64,000 nucleotides of DNA, taken from positions 431,262-495,261 of the forward strand of contig MNCI01022355.1 of assembly GCA_015680685.1 (NCBI GenBank), read 5' to 3'. The stretch is from Gnetum montanum. Its lineage: Eukaryota > Streptophyta > Gnetopsida > Gnetales > Gnetaceae. The notes below the pieces were generated by a model that saw nothing but the letters and a program-made list of their open reading frames with translations, did no database searches and was not told the DNA's origin. A program made the translations under genes and the position numbers. The stretch's first letter is position 1, and the number at the start of each line of letters is the position of its first letter. This document shows, one piece after another, positions 34,427 to 46,779 of the stretch.

Positions 34427-36190
34427 ATGTCTCCTTCTTTGTACGAAAGTGCTGCACCACCTAGGTCTGAAACAGGAAACAATCGGTGGTGTAATACACA
34501 TGACATTGATCTGCTAGTCCCTCAACAAGTTTGAGTGGTATATATTCATCCTGATGAGTATATACTAGACTTCACCTCTATCCTCCATCAAGATGAACAA
34601 CTACGTTGGTGAGACTTAGAAGGTAACATAGTGTTACCCCTCGATTATTCAGTCCCAAGCATGCTTCTTCGTGCTCTCACACAAATTGGCATGTCACACT
34701 TACATGTAGAATACATTGTGCAAGACCATGACTCAAGAGAATACCATTCCACAGAGGCATAATGTCAAAGGGACTTGCAACAGGAGAGACATCATAAGTC
34801 TTTGAAGGGTAAGTGGTCCCAGGATGTCTCACATGTCTTAATCAAAAATGAGGGTCGTGAACCTACCTCAGGTAGTCACCCACACAATGATGTTCCTCTC
34901 CTTGACTTTGGCCAAGGGGTTGTGTATCAAAACCTTCATTCCACTATTCATAACCTAGATTCTGATACCCACAGGCACAAAGGATCTGAAAAAGGGACAC
35001 GGACACATGAGAAAGAAAAATATGTCATGATCGACGGTTCTCCTTCTTATTCACCTTCATCATCTCCTTCACTCTTTGCTTCAATATCCGAACACAGTCA
35101 TAAAGAAAAATACCATGGGGATAAAGGTAGGCAAAGTGGAAGTCATAAACGAAACAGCCAGGAAAGGGGACAAGGGCACTCTAGAGAATCACAACATAGA
35201 AGAAGGGAGAGTAGGGAACAACGTAGGCATCATAGACGCCATGGACGAGACAATCACGATGAACCCTTACTCACCACTCAAAGTATGTTAGACATAACTA
35301 AGGCTATTAGAATTCCAATAAGGCACTAGAAAGATAGTAGGATCAAGAGATTAGATATGAACAATATCCCATGATTAGAAGGGGGATACAACGCTGATCC
35401 TTATAATCACTTACAAGCATTCCATGATGCATGTGCCTTACAAAACATAGAGAACAAATGGCAAAAACTTAAGTTGTTCCTGTGGACACTAGTTAAAGAA
35501 GCGGAAAGATGGTACCGGTTCTTAGAACTAGAATCCATTCATAGGTAGAGTACTATGTTAGAACTATTCAACGACAAGTACTAAATGTACTCCCGAGTGT
35601 CTAACTTGTGAAAGAAAATCCAAGGATGGAAACAAGGAGGACATGAACCCTTGGATGCTGCCATGGGCTGATACTATGCACTTTTACATCGTTGTCCTGG
35701 CCATGGTTATTCGTAAGGGATCAACTATGCCATCTTGTAGATGGGCTTAGGCATGAAATGAGAAGAACCATTGGGACTTATGCCCATGAAAGATTATTCA
35801 AGCTTTGGTCCCATCAAATCCAAAGACTATTGGAGCAAGTTTTTAAGGAAGAAGGTGAGCTACGAAAGAGAGAAAGTGCAGAAGAGTATAACCAAGATCT
35901 TTTCCTCCAGAAGAGGAGAGTAATATTTTGTGAGGATGAAGAAGAGTCACCACTTGAAGAGATGGTAAATAGGAAAACTTTTCCTATCTAAAAGATGACA
36001 TCAAAATTTTCAGAAAAGGTAGACCAGATGTGGGATTCCCTAATCAATAGATTTCAAACTGTTCTTAAAATAGTAGAGGAGTCTAGAGAGAAAGGTAGTG
36101 ATCACAAAAAAAGAAAAAAGAGAGAAGCTAAACATGCACGTAGCAAGGGTAAGGGAAAAGTTGCCATCATTGAAGAGGTTGTGGATTCAT
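34427..36190 (+). pseudogene. Outer element gag
   Basis: It starts MSPSLYESAAPPR at ATG 34427. An N-terminal part has HPDEYILDFTSILHQDEQ. A Ser-rich then Arg/His-rich basic stretch covers about 35040-35260. The retrotransposon gag core is LDMNNIP, GGYNADPYNHLQAFHDAC and WQKLKLF near 35350-35480. C-terminal LLEQVFKEEGELRKRESAEE near 35830 may be coiled-coil. A charged Lys-rich end reaches 36190. Stops and two or more frameshifts are present. A CxxC...HPNGCC finger-like motif follows near 36215-36250. Confidence 0.85.
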
Positions 36191-36959
36191 AAATAGACAA
36201 TGATAGTGGATGTGAGATATGTCAATATGACCATCCTAATGGATGTTGCCCTGTAATCTCACATCTGCAGGAGTTTGGGGTGTATGCGCTCAACCCACGA
36301 TTGAACAAATGGAAAACACCTCGAAGGTTACCTTATCCTCAAGGTAACCCAAGATAGTTCCACCAACCCTTAACATATTATCTAAGTGGAACTCCACCAC
36401 AACCAATTGAGTAGTATCAATAGTGGCAATACCCACAATCATAGGGAATGACACCACCAAGGCAATAGTATCCTTACCAGCAACCTGACCTGTATGGATA
36501 TTATATGTAGTAGCTAGTCTCTCCACGTGACTCTACTAGTCATGTTACCTCTAAACCTCACTACCAAGCTCATGAGTATTATATGAATACTTCTCCTACA
36601 GGCAATGTTTCACAAACATACCATCCTTCTCGTCTGGCTACATCTCTTCCACCAATAGCTCCACTACCACCTGCTCCAGCTATGCAGGGTGAAATCCCTA
36701 CCTAGCTATAGTAACATAACACCACAAGGGTTGTTAACTCTCAACCTACTATTGGTTTCAACAACCACATGAAGAAAAGACCTTTCTTTAGAACCAACAG
36801 TTTAACTAAGCCCTTGCAATCACAAGTAGTTGATTTCTTAGATGCCTCTATATCAATCAAAACTTTGGAGCCTCCTTCAACCCAACCACCGCACTCAATG
36901 CATATGGTCATGCTAACACATGCCATCACCGATTGGATCAAAGCTAGCCATCTCCCCAG

Positions 36960-37404
36960 GAAAATCTCTGATCTTGTGAGTCCTTTGATATACTTATAAA
37001 TTGCTGGAAATGAACCATGCAAGGCTCTTTTGGATTCAGGTTCCAATGTTAACTTAATTTCTTAAGAAATGTACAAGGCCTAGAACTTGCCACCATTGAA
37101 AAAGAGCAACATTCATTTAGAGTTGGTTGACCAGTCCATCACTTTCCCGTTGGGACTAGTGGAGGACATCATCACCACTGTTTGTGGATGGTCATACCCA
37201 ACTAACTTCCTAGTGATTTAGGTGAACAACAGTAAGGGGAACTTCCCAATCATAATAGGAAGAGCATGGCTAGGCATAGTTGGCATGCACCTAGTAATCT
37301 GCCATCTTTCCCTAGAAATATCAAAGGAAAACACATTTAGAAAGATCGAGAAGAAGAAAGTTCCATGCATCGCATACAGTGACACAGGGTGTAGTTGCAT
37401 GTAG
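36960..37404 (+). pseudogene. Outer element aspartic protease
   Basis: The active-site motif ALLDSGSNVNLIS is at about 37021-37060, keeping the catalytic Asp. FPLGLVEDIITTV, FPIIIGRAWLGIV near 37245-37275 and FRKIEKKKVPCIAYSD near 37340-37380 follow in the normal order. A few stops (expected Gln or Trp codons) interrupt it. The 36290-36950 stretch before it is a Pro/Gln-rich spacer. Confidence 0.86.
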
Positions 37405-37889
37405 AGGTCATGGGTTGTGCAAAGTTTAACATTGCCTGCATGTGATTAGTCTACAAAATTGATCAACATACAAAGATGTCTGTATGCAGTAGCCACATGA
37501 TAGGAAGGCACCCAGTGATTGACAGCTGATTAAGAAAGTAGTTCAATCATATGCATGGAACCAATTGAGAGTTTGACTTGCACTTACATCGATAGCATAG
37601 ACGCATTAGAGCAAGTCCACCGCCAACTTCCAAATCTTAACCTCAAAAGCATCAACTAGGGGAAGTTGGAAATCCCTAAGAAATTTAAGTAAGATCCCCT
37701 CGAGCTGAAACCATTGCCCAGTAGTATGGAATACATGTTCCTTAAAAATGAAAAATCAGTAATTATTAACGCTAAGCTTGCTCTGTAACAAAAAGAGATA
37801 TTGCTGAAGGTAATAAATAAATGGTCAAAAGTCTTAACTTGGTCATATCCTGAATTAACTGGAATAGATCCTAGGACATGCTAACATAG

Positions 37890-40481
37890 GATTTACACTG
37901 ACCCCTCCATGAAGCCTTGAAGACAACCACAGAGACGTTTGAACCCAAAGTTGAAGCAAGTAGTCAGGGAAGAAATCAAATAGCTTCTCAAGGCCAGGTT
38001 CATATACCCCATTACTGATAGTAGATGGGTTAGCCTCTTAGTTATTGTGCCTAAAAAAGGAGGTAAATGGAGGGTGTGCATAGATTTCAAGCTACTAAAT
38101 ATGGCAACATTCAAAGATCACTTTCCATTGCCATTTTTCGACCAAGTCTTAGACACCATCATAGGGTATTGCTATTACAGTTTTTTGGATGGATATAGCG
38201 GATATAACCAAATACAAATAGCCCTAGAAGACCAAGCCAAGACTACATTCACCAGTCCTTAGGGAATGTTTGCATACAAAAAGATGTCGTTTGGCTTGTG
38301 CAATGCCCTTGCAACATTTCAATGACTAGTTCTAAGCATATTCCAATAGTAGATAGGAAATGGTGTGGAGGTCTTTATGGATGACTTCTCCACTTATGGA
38401 GCAAACTTTGATAAAGCCTTGGACCAGTTAGAGAAAGTGTTAAAAAGATGTGTAGAAACAAATTTGAGGCTCAATTGGTAGAAAATCCATTTGATGGTCC
38501 AAGAAGGGTAGTACTAGGGCACAAAATCTCACACATAGGGATAGAGGTAGACCCCAAGAAAATCAAAGTTATCCAAGGAATTACCCGTCAACTGGAAAAT
38601 ATCAAAGATATTCGATCATTTCTTGGACACACTGTCTACTATAGGACATTTATTGAGAACTTTTCAAAGGTTGCCAAACCATTGGTGGAATTAACGAAAA
38701 AGAACATATTCTTCGAATGGACTAAGGAATGTGAACTAGCTTTCCAACTTCTAAAGTAGAAGCTAGTAGAAACACCCATTCTACAAGCTCTTTATTGGTC
38801 CAAACCATTTCATATCATGACTGACATGTCCAACTATGCCTTAGGATCCATACTTACACAGTTAAATGACCAAAAGTGTCCTTATAACATCCACTGTGCA
38901 AGTAGAAGTATTGCTGGTGCACAACTTAACTACACTTAAATAGAGAAAGAATTAATGGCCGTAGTGTTTGCACTAGAAAAGTTTAGACACTATTTATTGG
39001 GATATAAAGTATATATACATACAGACCATAGTGCGATCAGGTTCCTCATGAATAAGCCAGTTGTATCATACGATGGCTTGTAATCTTACAAGAGTTTGAT
39101 CTTATGATGATCGATCGTAAAGACACTAAGAATGTAGTTGCTGATCATTTATCTCAGTTGCGATGGGACAACAAAGAGGATGAGTATCCAATTTCTGATT
39201 ATTTTCCTAATGAATTCCTCTCTAATGGTGTAGTGAATAATCAATCACCCATGGAGATAAACTTGTACAGTAGCATTCTTACCTATCTCCTCACCCAAAA
39301 AATACCACAAGAGTTAAACCTTAAGAACAAATAACAGTTTCTTCACCGAGCCAAGTACTTTATGGAGATCAATGGGAAACTTTACAAAGTGTGTCCTGAT
39401 GGCTTGGTTCGATGGTGTGTTCTCAATATAGATCAACTCTAAGTTTTCCAAGATGCTCATGAGGGCCATTGTGGGGGCCATTACATTGGGAGATGAACGA
39501 TGATCAAGATCTTGCTTGCAAGATATTATTTGCCTACATTGTTTCAGGACACCCATCAATTCATCCAATCTTGTGAGCATTGTCAACGTGATGGGAGAAT
39601 GACTACTAGAATGGAAGATTCGCAACAATGGATCCAACTGTTAGAACCCTTTGACATTGGGGAATTGATTTTATGGGGCTAATTACACCAATGTCCAATG
39701 GAAAGCTTATATTATTGTTGTTGTTGATTACCCAACAAAATGGGAAGAAGCAACTGCTGTTAAGAATTGTACATCATCTACAGCTACACGATTTGTTCAA
39801 CAACAAATCATAAACAAGTTTGGTGTGCCTCATGCACTTATTTTAGGCAATGGTACACACTTCACAAGTGCAACTTTTCAGAAATTAATGCAACGCTTAG
39901 GGGTTGAACACAAATTGACAACACCATGCCACCCCCAAGTGAACGGTCAAGTCGAAGTCACCAATAGGAAGATTACAAAAATATTGATAACAACTATTAG
40001 CAAGTTTAAGCGAGACTAGAGCACTAAACTAAATAATGCTCTTTGGGCATACCGCTCCACATGGAAACTCTCTACAGGCTAGTCTCCCTATGAGATAGTG
40101 TATAGTAAATTACCAACGCTTCCCATTCAAACTAATCTCTGTACACTATCCAAGACATGTGACCTTAACCTTGACCTTGATCTAGCACAGAAACAACGGT
40201 TAGTAACCCTTAACTTGCTATATGAAAATTGGCTAGCTACCTTGTCATTTAATGAATTACACAAGGCATTCAATAAACAATGTCATGATATAAGGATTAG
40301 GAAAGTTAAATATCAACCGAGAGATAAGGTTCTCTATTGGAATCCCACACATGTGCCACAACGTACTAAATTTCAAACATTGTGGGAGGGACTTTATATT
40401 ATTTATGCAACCTTTCCTTCAGGGGTCATGATAATATACAAACTTGAGAGCCCAGAAAAAAAGCTGTTGGTCAACGTGCTA
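37890..40481 (+). pseudogene. Outer element reverse transcriptase, RNase H and integrase
   Basis: RT: KGGKWRVCIDFKLLN near 38056-38100, FLDGYSGYNQIQIAL near 38180, the catalytic VFMDDFSTYG near 38370-38400, and FLGHTVYYRTFIENFSK near 38620. RNase H: HIMTDMSNYALGSIL near 38810, QIEKELMAVVFALEKFRHYL near 38940 (its first Gln is a TAG here), and IHTDHSAI near 39020. Integrase: HEGHCGGHYI and SCEHCQRDG (zinc site) near 39450-39595, GIDFMGL near 39660, then GVEHKLTTPCHPQVNGQ near 39900. The C-terminal part, IRKVKYQPRDKVLYWNPTHV to SGVMIIYKLE, ends near 40450. Reading continued across 40481 into 47602 before the inner element landed. Many stops and frameshifts. Confidence 0.92.
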
Positions 40482-41294
40482 TCATGATATCACATCACTC
40501 CCAATATCGTGTACACGATATCGCATCCTCCATCGTGATATCATGTACGCGATATCGCGGTGTGTCATCATATCTATAAACAAGAGGCGGCTCTCCCTTG
40601 TTTCCTCATCCTAGGCTAGACAGTAGGGAAACTATGGCAGATTAATCACTTCAGAGATAGAATATTTTCCATGTGCCCGCACTAGGAGTCCTAAAGTGAA
40701 TGGATCTTTATTCGAGCAAACATTGTACCTGAACACAAGTTTGTGTACGGCAATAAAGACGAGCTTCTTGGATAAACCTTGTAGTGCATGGAATAGGCTA
40801 ATTAGGATTTTATTTATTATCTATTATTTAAATTCTTTATGAGTTATTTACTACTTTCTCTCTCAACCCTTCTCTCCTAGTTAAGTGCCTCAGTACGACC
40901 ACTTCGAGCACGTGCATTACGCATGGTGATCCCAACAACGACTAGCTTTTGGTAGCCACAATTGCATCATTTCAGGGTGTGTACGACAAGTGGGAACGGA
41001 TGCTGATGCTAGGTTAATTTAGACTTAGTTCATTAGTTAAAGTTAGTAATTAGTTTCTCAATCCTTCACCTTGTTAGCATAGGAGATAAAAACATAAAAA
41101 TTATAAAAATCATATACCTCGGACTTACTTAACCATACACGGTGACAACTAAAAGTAAGTCTGGGAAGAAAATGAATGATTAACCATAAGTGTTCCATGG
41201 GTGTGTAGGCACTTAGTTTGCGGAGTTCGACTAGATCGCTCGTGCTACGCTCGTATTCGTATGGTTGAGTGTAGGGGTACCTCGCCACTCATCA
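40482..41294 (+). repeat. Inner element 5' LTR
   Basis: 813 bp. The first 85 bp contain four GATATC palindromes plus AATATCG. A TATAAAC-type TATA box is near 40575. CAATAAAGACGA gives a poly(A) signal near 40750. It ends CACTCATCA. By eye it differs from 46780-47601 by about 6 to 7 percent over 250 bp. Confidence 0.92.
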
Positions 41295-41295
41295 T

Positions 41296-41313
41296 AGGCG
41301 CCATTGCCGAGGA
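41296..41313 (+). promoter_or_regulatory. Primer binding site (tRNA-Asp type)
   Basis: AGGCGCCATTGCCGAGGA is three bases off the tRNA-Asp complement. All three differences are G to A. Confidence 0.9.
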
Positions 41314-41436
41314 CTAAGTGTTTGTGCGCTGAATAGAACATAGGATATCACTCACATCGTTGGGAGCCTAAACAAACCTTTGGGTTAATTAAAAGAAAAA
41401 TTAGATAACAATAAAATAGCACATCGATAAGAAAAA

Positions 41437-43700
41437 ATGTCTTCTTCTCATAAGAGGAATTCGCCACCTAGGGATCATACAAAGAACAGTTGGCAATCAA
41501 AAATACATAACCTAAATCTACCAGTTCCTCAATAATAAGGATGGAATATACTCATCCCGATGAGTATATTTCTAACTTTACTTTTATCCTCCATCAAGAT
41601 GAACAGATGTGCTGGAGGGATTTGCAAGGTAACATAGTGTTACCTTCGGATCGATCAATTCCCAACATGCTCCTACGTGCTTTGGCACAGATTGGCATGA
41701 CACAGCTTTATGTTGAATACATTATAGGAGACTTTGGCATGAGGGCTTACCATCCCACAGCTTTACAACGTATGAGGGACTTAAGGCAGGAGAGCCAACA
41801 TACACTGTTGAAGGCCAAAGAGGTCCTGCACATCCTTAGTGAAATCGGAGATGGTGAACCACTCATAACGAGTTCTCTATCGAAAGATGTTCCTCCTTCT
41901 AATGATGATGAGGAGGTAGGGTACCAAAACCTAAGCTCAACGATACATAACCCTGGTTCTGATCCCCATGAACACCAACTATTCACAGAGGGAACAATAA
42001 CATATAACAAGGATGGGCACTTAGATAGTCACCATGATCAAGGCCGTAGTAGTCGAAGAGAAGGTAAGAAGCATCGCCATTGCAATGGTTCCCCTTCCTC
42101 TTCTCCTTCATCTCATCACTCACCCTCTCCTTCCACCTTTGGGCATAGTCATAAAGAGCATAACGTTGAGGATAGAGGTAGGAAAAATGAGAGACCTGAA
42201 CAAGAGAGTCAAGAGTGAGGACAAGGCCATGAATGAAAGGAAAGTAGGGAACAACGAAGACATCACAGGTGTCATGAAAGAGATGATCATGATGAGCCCC
42301 TACTTACCACCCGAAGTATGCTCGACATAAAAGAGGCAGTGAGAATTCCAATAAGGCATCAAAAGGACAGTCAAATCAAATGCTTAGATATGAATAACAT
42401 CCCACGCTTTGAAGGGGGATACAACTCAGATCCGCAACATCATTTATAGGCATTCCACGATGCTTGGGCCTTGCAAAACATAGAAAACAAGTGGCAAAAA
42501 CTAAAGTTGTTTCCCAGGATACTCACTAAGGAAGCAGAGAGTTGGTACTGGTCCTTAGAGCCAGAAACCATCAGGAGGTGGAGTACGATGTTAGAACTCT
42601 TCAATGATAAGTATCAAATGTACTCTAGAGTGTAATTTGTGTAAGCAGATCCAAGGATGGAAGAATGGTAATCATGAACCCTTATATGCTACCATGGGTT
42701 GCTACTGCACATTGTTACATCATTGCCTGGGCCATGGATACCCACAACGGGACCAACTTCACCACATCATGGATGGGCTAAGGTATGAGACTAGAAGAAC
42801 CCTTGGGACTTATGCCCAAGGGAGATTATCAGAACTTAGAGCCCATGAAGTACATCGCTTGTTGGAACAAGTAGCAAAAGAAGAAAGTGAGCTACAAAAA
42901 AGAGAGAATGCGGAAGAATATAACTGTGATCCCTCCCTTCGGAAGAAGGGAGTAAGATTTTGTGATGAGGAGGTTGAGTCACCACTCAAAGAATTGATGA
43001 ACAGAAAAACCTTGCTGATTCAAAAGCTAACAACAGAAGTATCAGATAAGGTAGATCAATTATGGAATTCCTTAGACTTCAAACTTGAAACTATTTTGAA
43101 AATTGTAGAGGAGTCTAAGGAGAAATGAAGTAGTGACAAGAACAAGACAAAGCAGAGAGATTTAGGCCCTGCACATAACAAAGGTAAGGGGAAAATTACT
43201 ATCTTCGATGAAGTTGTGGACTCAGACATAGACGATTACGGTGGATGTGAGATTTGCCAATATGACCATCCTAACGGATGTTGTCCAATCATCTCACATC
43301 TTCAGGAGTCTGGGGTGTATGCACTTAATCCAAGACTCAACCAACGGAAAACACCCCGGAGGTTACCTTATCATCAAGGTAACCCAAGGTAGTTCCACCA
43401 ACCACTAACGTACTATCCAAGTGGAAATCCACCACAACCTATCGGACAACATCAACAATGGCAATACCCACAGTCATGGGGGATGCCACCACCAACACAA
43501 CAGTACCCTTATCGACAACCTGATCCTTATGGCTATTATGTGCAGCAGCCAGTTTCTCCAATTGACTCTATGGATCACACAACTCCCCAACGTTACTACC
43601 AAGTTTGAGAGTATTTTAGGAGGACTCCCTCTCCTTCGGGAGATACCCCACATATACACCATCCTCCAACTCCATCTGCACCTCTTCCACCTGTAGTTCC
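41437..43700 (+). pseudogene. Inner element gag
   Basis: It starts MSSSHKRNSPPRD at ATG 41437; a frameshift near 41530 leads into the long frame 41541-42218 (EYTHPDEYISNFTFILHQDE). Next come a Ser/His-rich basic region, the gag core MNNIPRFEGGYNSDPQHH with WQKLKLFPRILTKEAESWY near 42390-42550, a frameshift near 42635, and LLEQVAKEESELQKRENAEE near 42860. A finger-like CEICQYDHPNGCC is near 43250-43285 and a Pro/Gln/Tyr-rich tail runs to about 43700. It is the best preserved gag of the three related elements: the 225- and 174-codon stretches are open. Confidence 0.88.
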
Positions 43701-44029
43701 CACAACACTTCCTACTCCAACAATGCAAGGGGAACTCCCTACTCAACAGTAGCAACGTAATGCTGCAAGAGCTGTAAATATTCAACCTACTACTAGTTCT
43801 GACAACTATAAAAAGAGAAGACCTTTCTTTAGAACCAAAAGCTTAGACAAGCTCTTGCAACAACAAGCGGTTGAGCCTATGTACACTCCTCCACCATCTA
43901 ACACTTCGGAGCATCCTTCAGTCCAACAGAGCTTCACACATACGGTTATGTTAACACATGTCGTAATCGACTGGATCAAGGTAGGCCACCTTTCTAGGAA
44001 ATTAATTGATCCTAGAATCTCCTAAATCT

Positions 44030-44583
44030 ATTTATAAATCACCGAGAATGCACCACATAAGGCTCTTCTTGACTCAGGTTCTAGAGTCAACTTAATTTCA
44101 CGAGAAATGTTTCAAGCCTGGAACTTGCCCCAACTTAAGAAGAGCAACATCCAACTAGAGCTGGTTGACTAGTCCATCACCATTCCATTGGGATTTGTGA
44201 AGGACATTATTACCACTATGTGTGGTTGGTCTTACCCAGCTGACTTCCTGGTGATAGAAGTTAACAACAACAACGAGGGCTTCCCAATTATAATGGGAAG
44301 GCCATGGCTAAGTACAGTAGATGCGTACCTAGGGATCCATGATCTTTCCTTGCAGATATCTAAGATAAACATTTATGGAAATATCGAGAAGAAGAAAGTT
44401 TCATGCATCACATACAGTGACTCAGAGGGTGATGACATGGAAGAATGTTCAGCATCCCTTCTATGTAATCGGTGTGCCCAGGAAACAAAAATTCAAAGGT
44501 GCCTGTATGTAGCAACCACACAAGTAGTAGACACCCCATGGTTGATAGCTACTAGAAAGAGAAAACCAATATGCACAGAATGA
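44030..44583 (+). pseudogene. Inner element aspartic protease
   Basis: The catalytic motif ALLDSGSRVNLIS lies near 44065-44100. A 131-codon open stretch from 44188 includes FPIIMGRPWLSTVDA near 44282 and the IEKKKVSCITYSD tail near 44385-44425, then a C-terminal extension ending at 44581-44583. Only a stop near 44170 interrupts this domain. It is the last coding part of the element. Confidence 0.87.
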
Positions 44584-46779
44584 ACTGAGGAAACAACTCA
44601 TGTTAACAATGGAGGCATAGATACACTGGAGTATGAGCGTCGCCCACCCCTTAATCTAAGAACATCAATTGGGAGAAGTTGGGCACTTCTATGAAATTCA
44701 AATAGACGTTCATTATTTTGGATCTCTCCCTTGCAATTCAGTCATGGGGGAGATGGCCACCTATGCTAATCATTTAGGGCCCTCATTTCTTTTTAGTTTT
44801 TGTTTTACACATTTTTGTTTTACACGTTTTTGTTTTCCAAGTTTTTGTTTTACACGTTTTTATCTTACACATTTTTGTTTTACAAATTTCTTTAACTTTT
44901 CTTGTTTTTGTTTTACACATTTTTTTAACACTTCTTGTTTTTGTTTTACAACATCGTTATACTTTTTCATTTTGTGTGTGTGTGTGTGTATGTGTGATCC
45001 ACCCTTTAAGTTTGTCACCCAATAAGTGTTCTTCCCGATGGTATGAACTATTTTTCATGGATTGCTAATGTTTGGTTTTTACCTTTAAGTTATGATGTTT
45101 ATACTAAGGTATGTTTCTTTTGATATGGCAAGCAATGAGTTCACTTCATCCATCCATCCACAAATTCTATGGTCTCTCTTGGCTTGGAAATGTATAGTTC
45201 CTTTCTAATAAGAACTTTAATGAATCGGTGACTAGGCATTTCTCAAACTAAGGAAGGACTCAAGGATTGCAAAGGGTGTGAATTCAAGGGAACTTGATGC
45301 ATTTGTGTGGCCATTCTCTTGGGTGCTTGGATGTTTTCTTATTGAGTTTTCTTACCATTCTGACATTACCCAATTATCGGAAGTTGAGTCAGTAAAAATA
45401 AGAAGTCTTTGCATGGTGTGGTTCTCACGCATAAAAACATAAAATACAAAAATAAAAAAAAAGAGAAAAAGAAGAAAAAAAACACAAAAAACAAGTGAGA
45501 ATTCAAAGCACACCCCTTAGACAAAATAATCCCTTGGGCTACAAGCACTGGTTATGGAACTAAAACGTTCCCTCTAACTAAGGCCCTTCTCGCTTCCTAT
45601 TCTCTCCTCATTTGTTTCGTTGGAATGGTAGTGGCTCTTGGAGAAGGTGTTCTTGTTACTTCAAGGGGATGGATTGACCGAATGCATTGATGCGAAGTCA
45701 CTGGATGTGGTTGGTTTAAGGTCGGAGTTGAAATGAGATTTGTCAAGTTACATTAATCATGAAACACACAAGGGGCTATACACCACCTTGTTCTAGGGAT
45801 TCCATTCCATTCTTTTCTCTCCATCCTTCTCTCCATTGTTCACCTCATTGCTAGTTTTATCATTAGTGTATATCTTTGTAGATGCATTGTTTTCTTTTTG
45901 GTAAATTCTTGTGGTTAAGAATTTAACTCTTGTACAAAATGACATTCCCAAAGCCTACGGACTCTTTGAATGTGGGTTTGTCAGGGCATTAAGGGCATGA
46001 GCCTGCTTTGGGGAGGACCCACTGACATTCCTATTTGGGGCACTAGTTAAATTCTTTTCCCTAACATTTTTGCAATCTAATTTTATTTTGCTCATTTCCA
46101 TCATGACATCCATTTCATTGATGTCATAGTTGTCCCTTTTTATCTATCTTTCTTATTCCTTTTCTTTCTCCATTCTAATGCTACCGGAGATTCACGATTA
46201 GTCATGGGGGTACGGGGCCTGATTTTTTCGATTTTCTCCTAGCCCCGATTTTTTTGATTTCTTTCCTAACCCCTACACCTTCGATAGTCATCATTAATAT
46301 ATCTCCAGACCCATATCAACCTTACCACAACTCAGCCAATAGACTTCCACCGAAGAAAGGTATCAATTACATGATGATTCAATTACCCTTACTAATATAA
46401 GACTATGTTGTGTGTGCAGATGGTGATCATACAACAATAGAAGGGATTTGGAAGGAACGCTTGGAATGGAGCAACGCTAAAGTAGCTATGCAAGGAGCAA
46501 GATCGATGGTGCGCTTACGGATGGACAACGAAAGGTGCAATATTGGCATTGGTAGCAGAAACACTTCTTTCTCTCTTCTCTCTCAGCTGCGAACTAAGGC
46601 CTGATGTCAATGTAATAAGGTGTTCACTCTTGTTGTCATGAACACTAGTTTTGTCAAGTCTTGTAATGATGATTCGTTCACATGTCATCCCATTAGTTCC
46701 ATTGAGCCAATAATTCCATACCTTCCCAATATTATTGTAAAGAAGTCGAGGACGAGTTTTCATTTAGTCATGGGGGTAT
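44584..46779 (+). other. Inner element 3' non-coding tail with polypurine tract
   Basis: No coding signal. From about 44730 it aligns to the outer element tail starting near 47680. The RT-integrase deletion joint lies near 44690-44720. The final polypurine tract GTCATGGGGGTA is at 46768-46779, and an identical TAGTCATGGGGGTA occurs at 46198-46211. A (TG)n run sits near 44974. Confidence 0.85.
44795..44960 (+). repeat. About 15-bp tandem repeat, TTTTTGTTTTACACR
   Basis: Six or more imperfect copies occur here; the matching place in the outer element (about 47738-47800) has about two. The array expanded in, or was inherited only by, the inner element. Confidence 0.85.
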
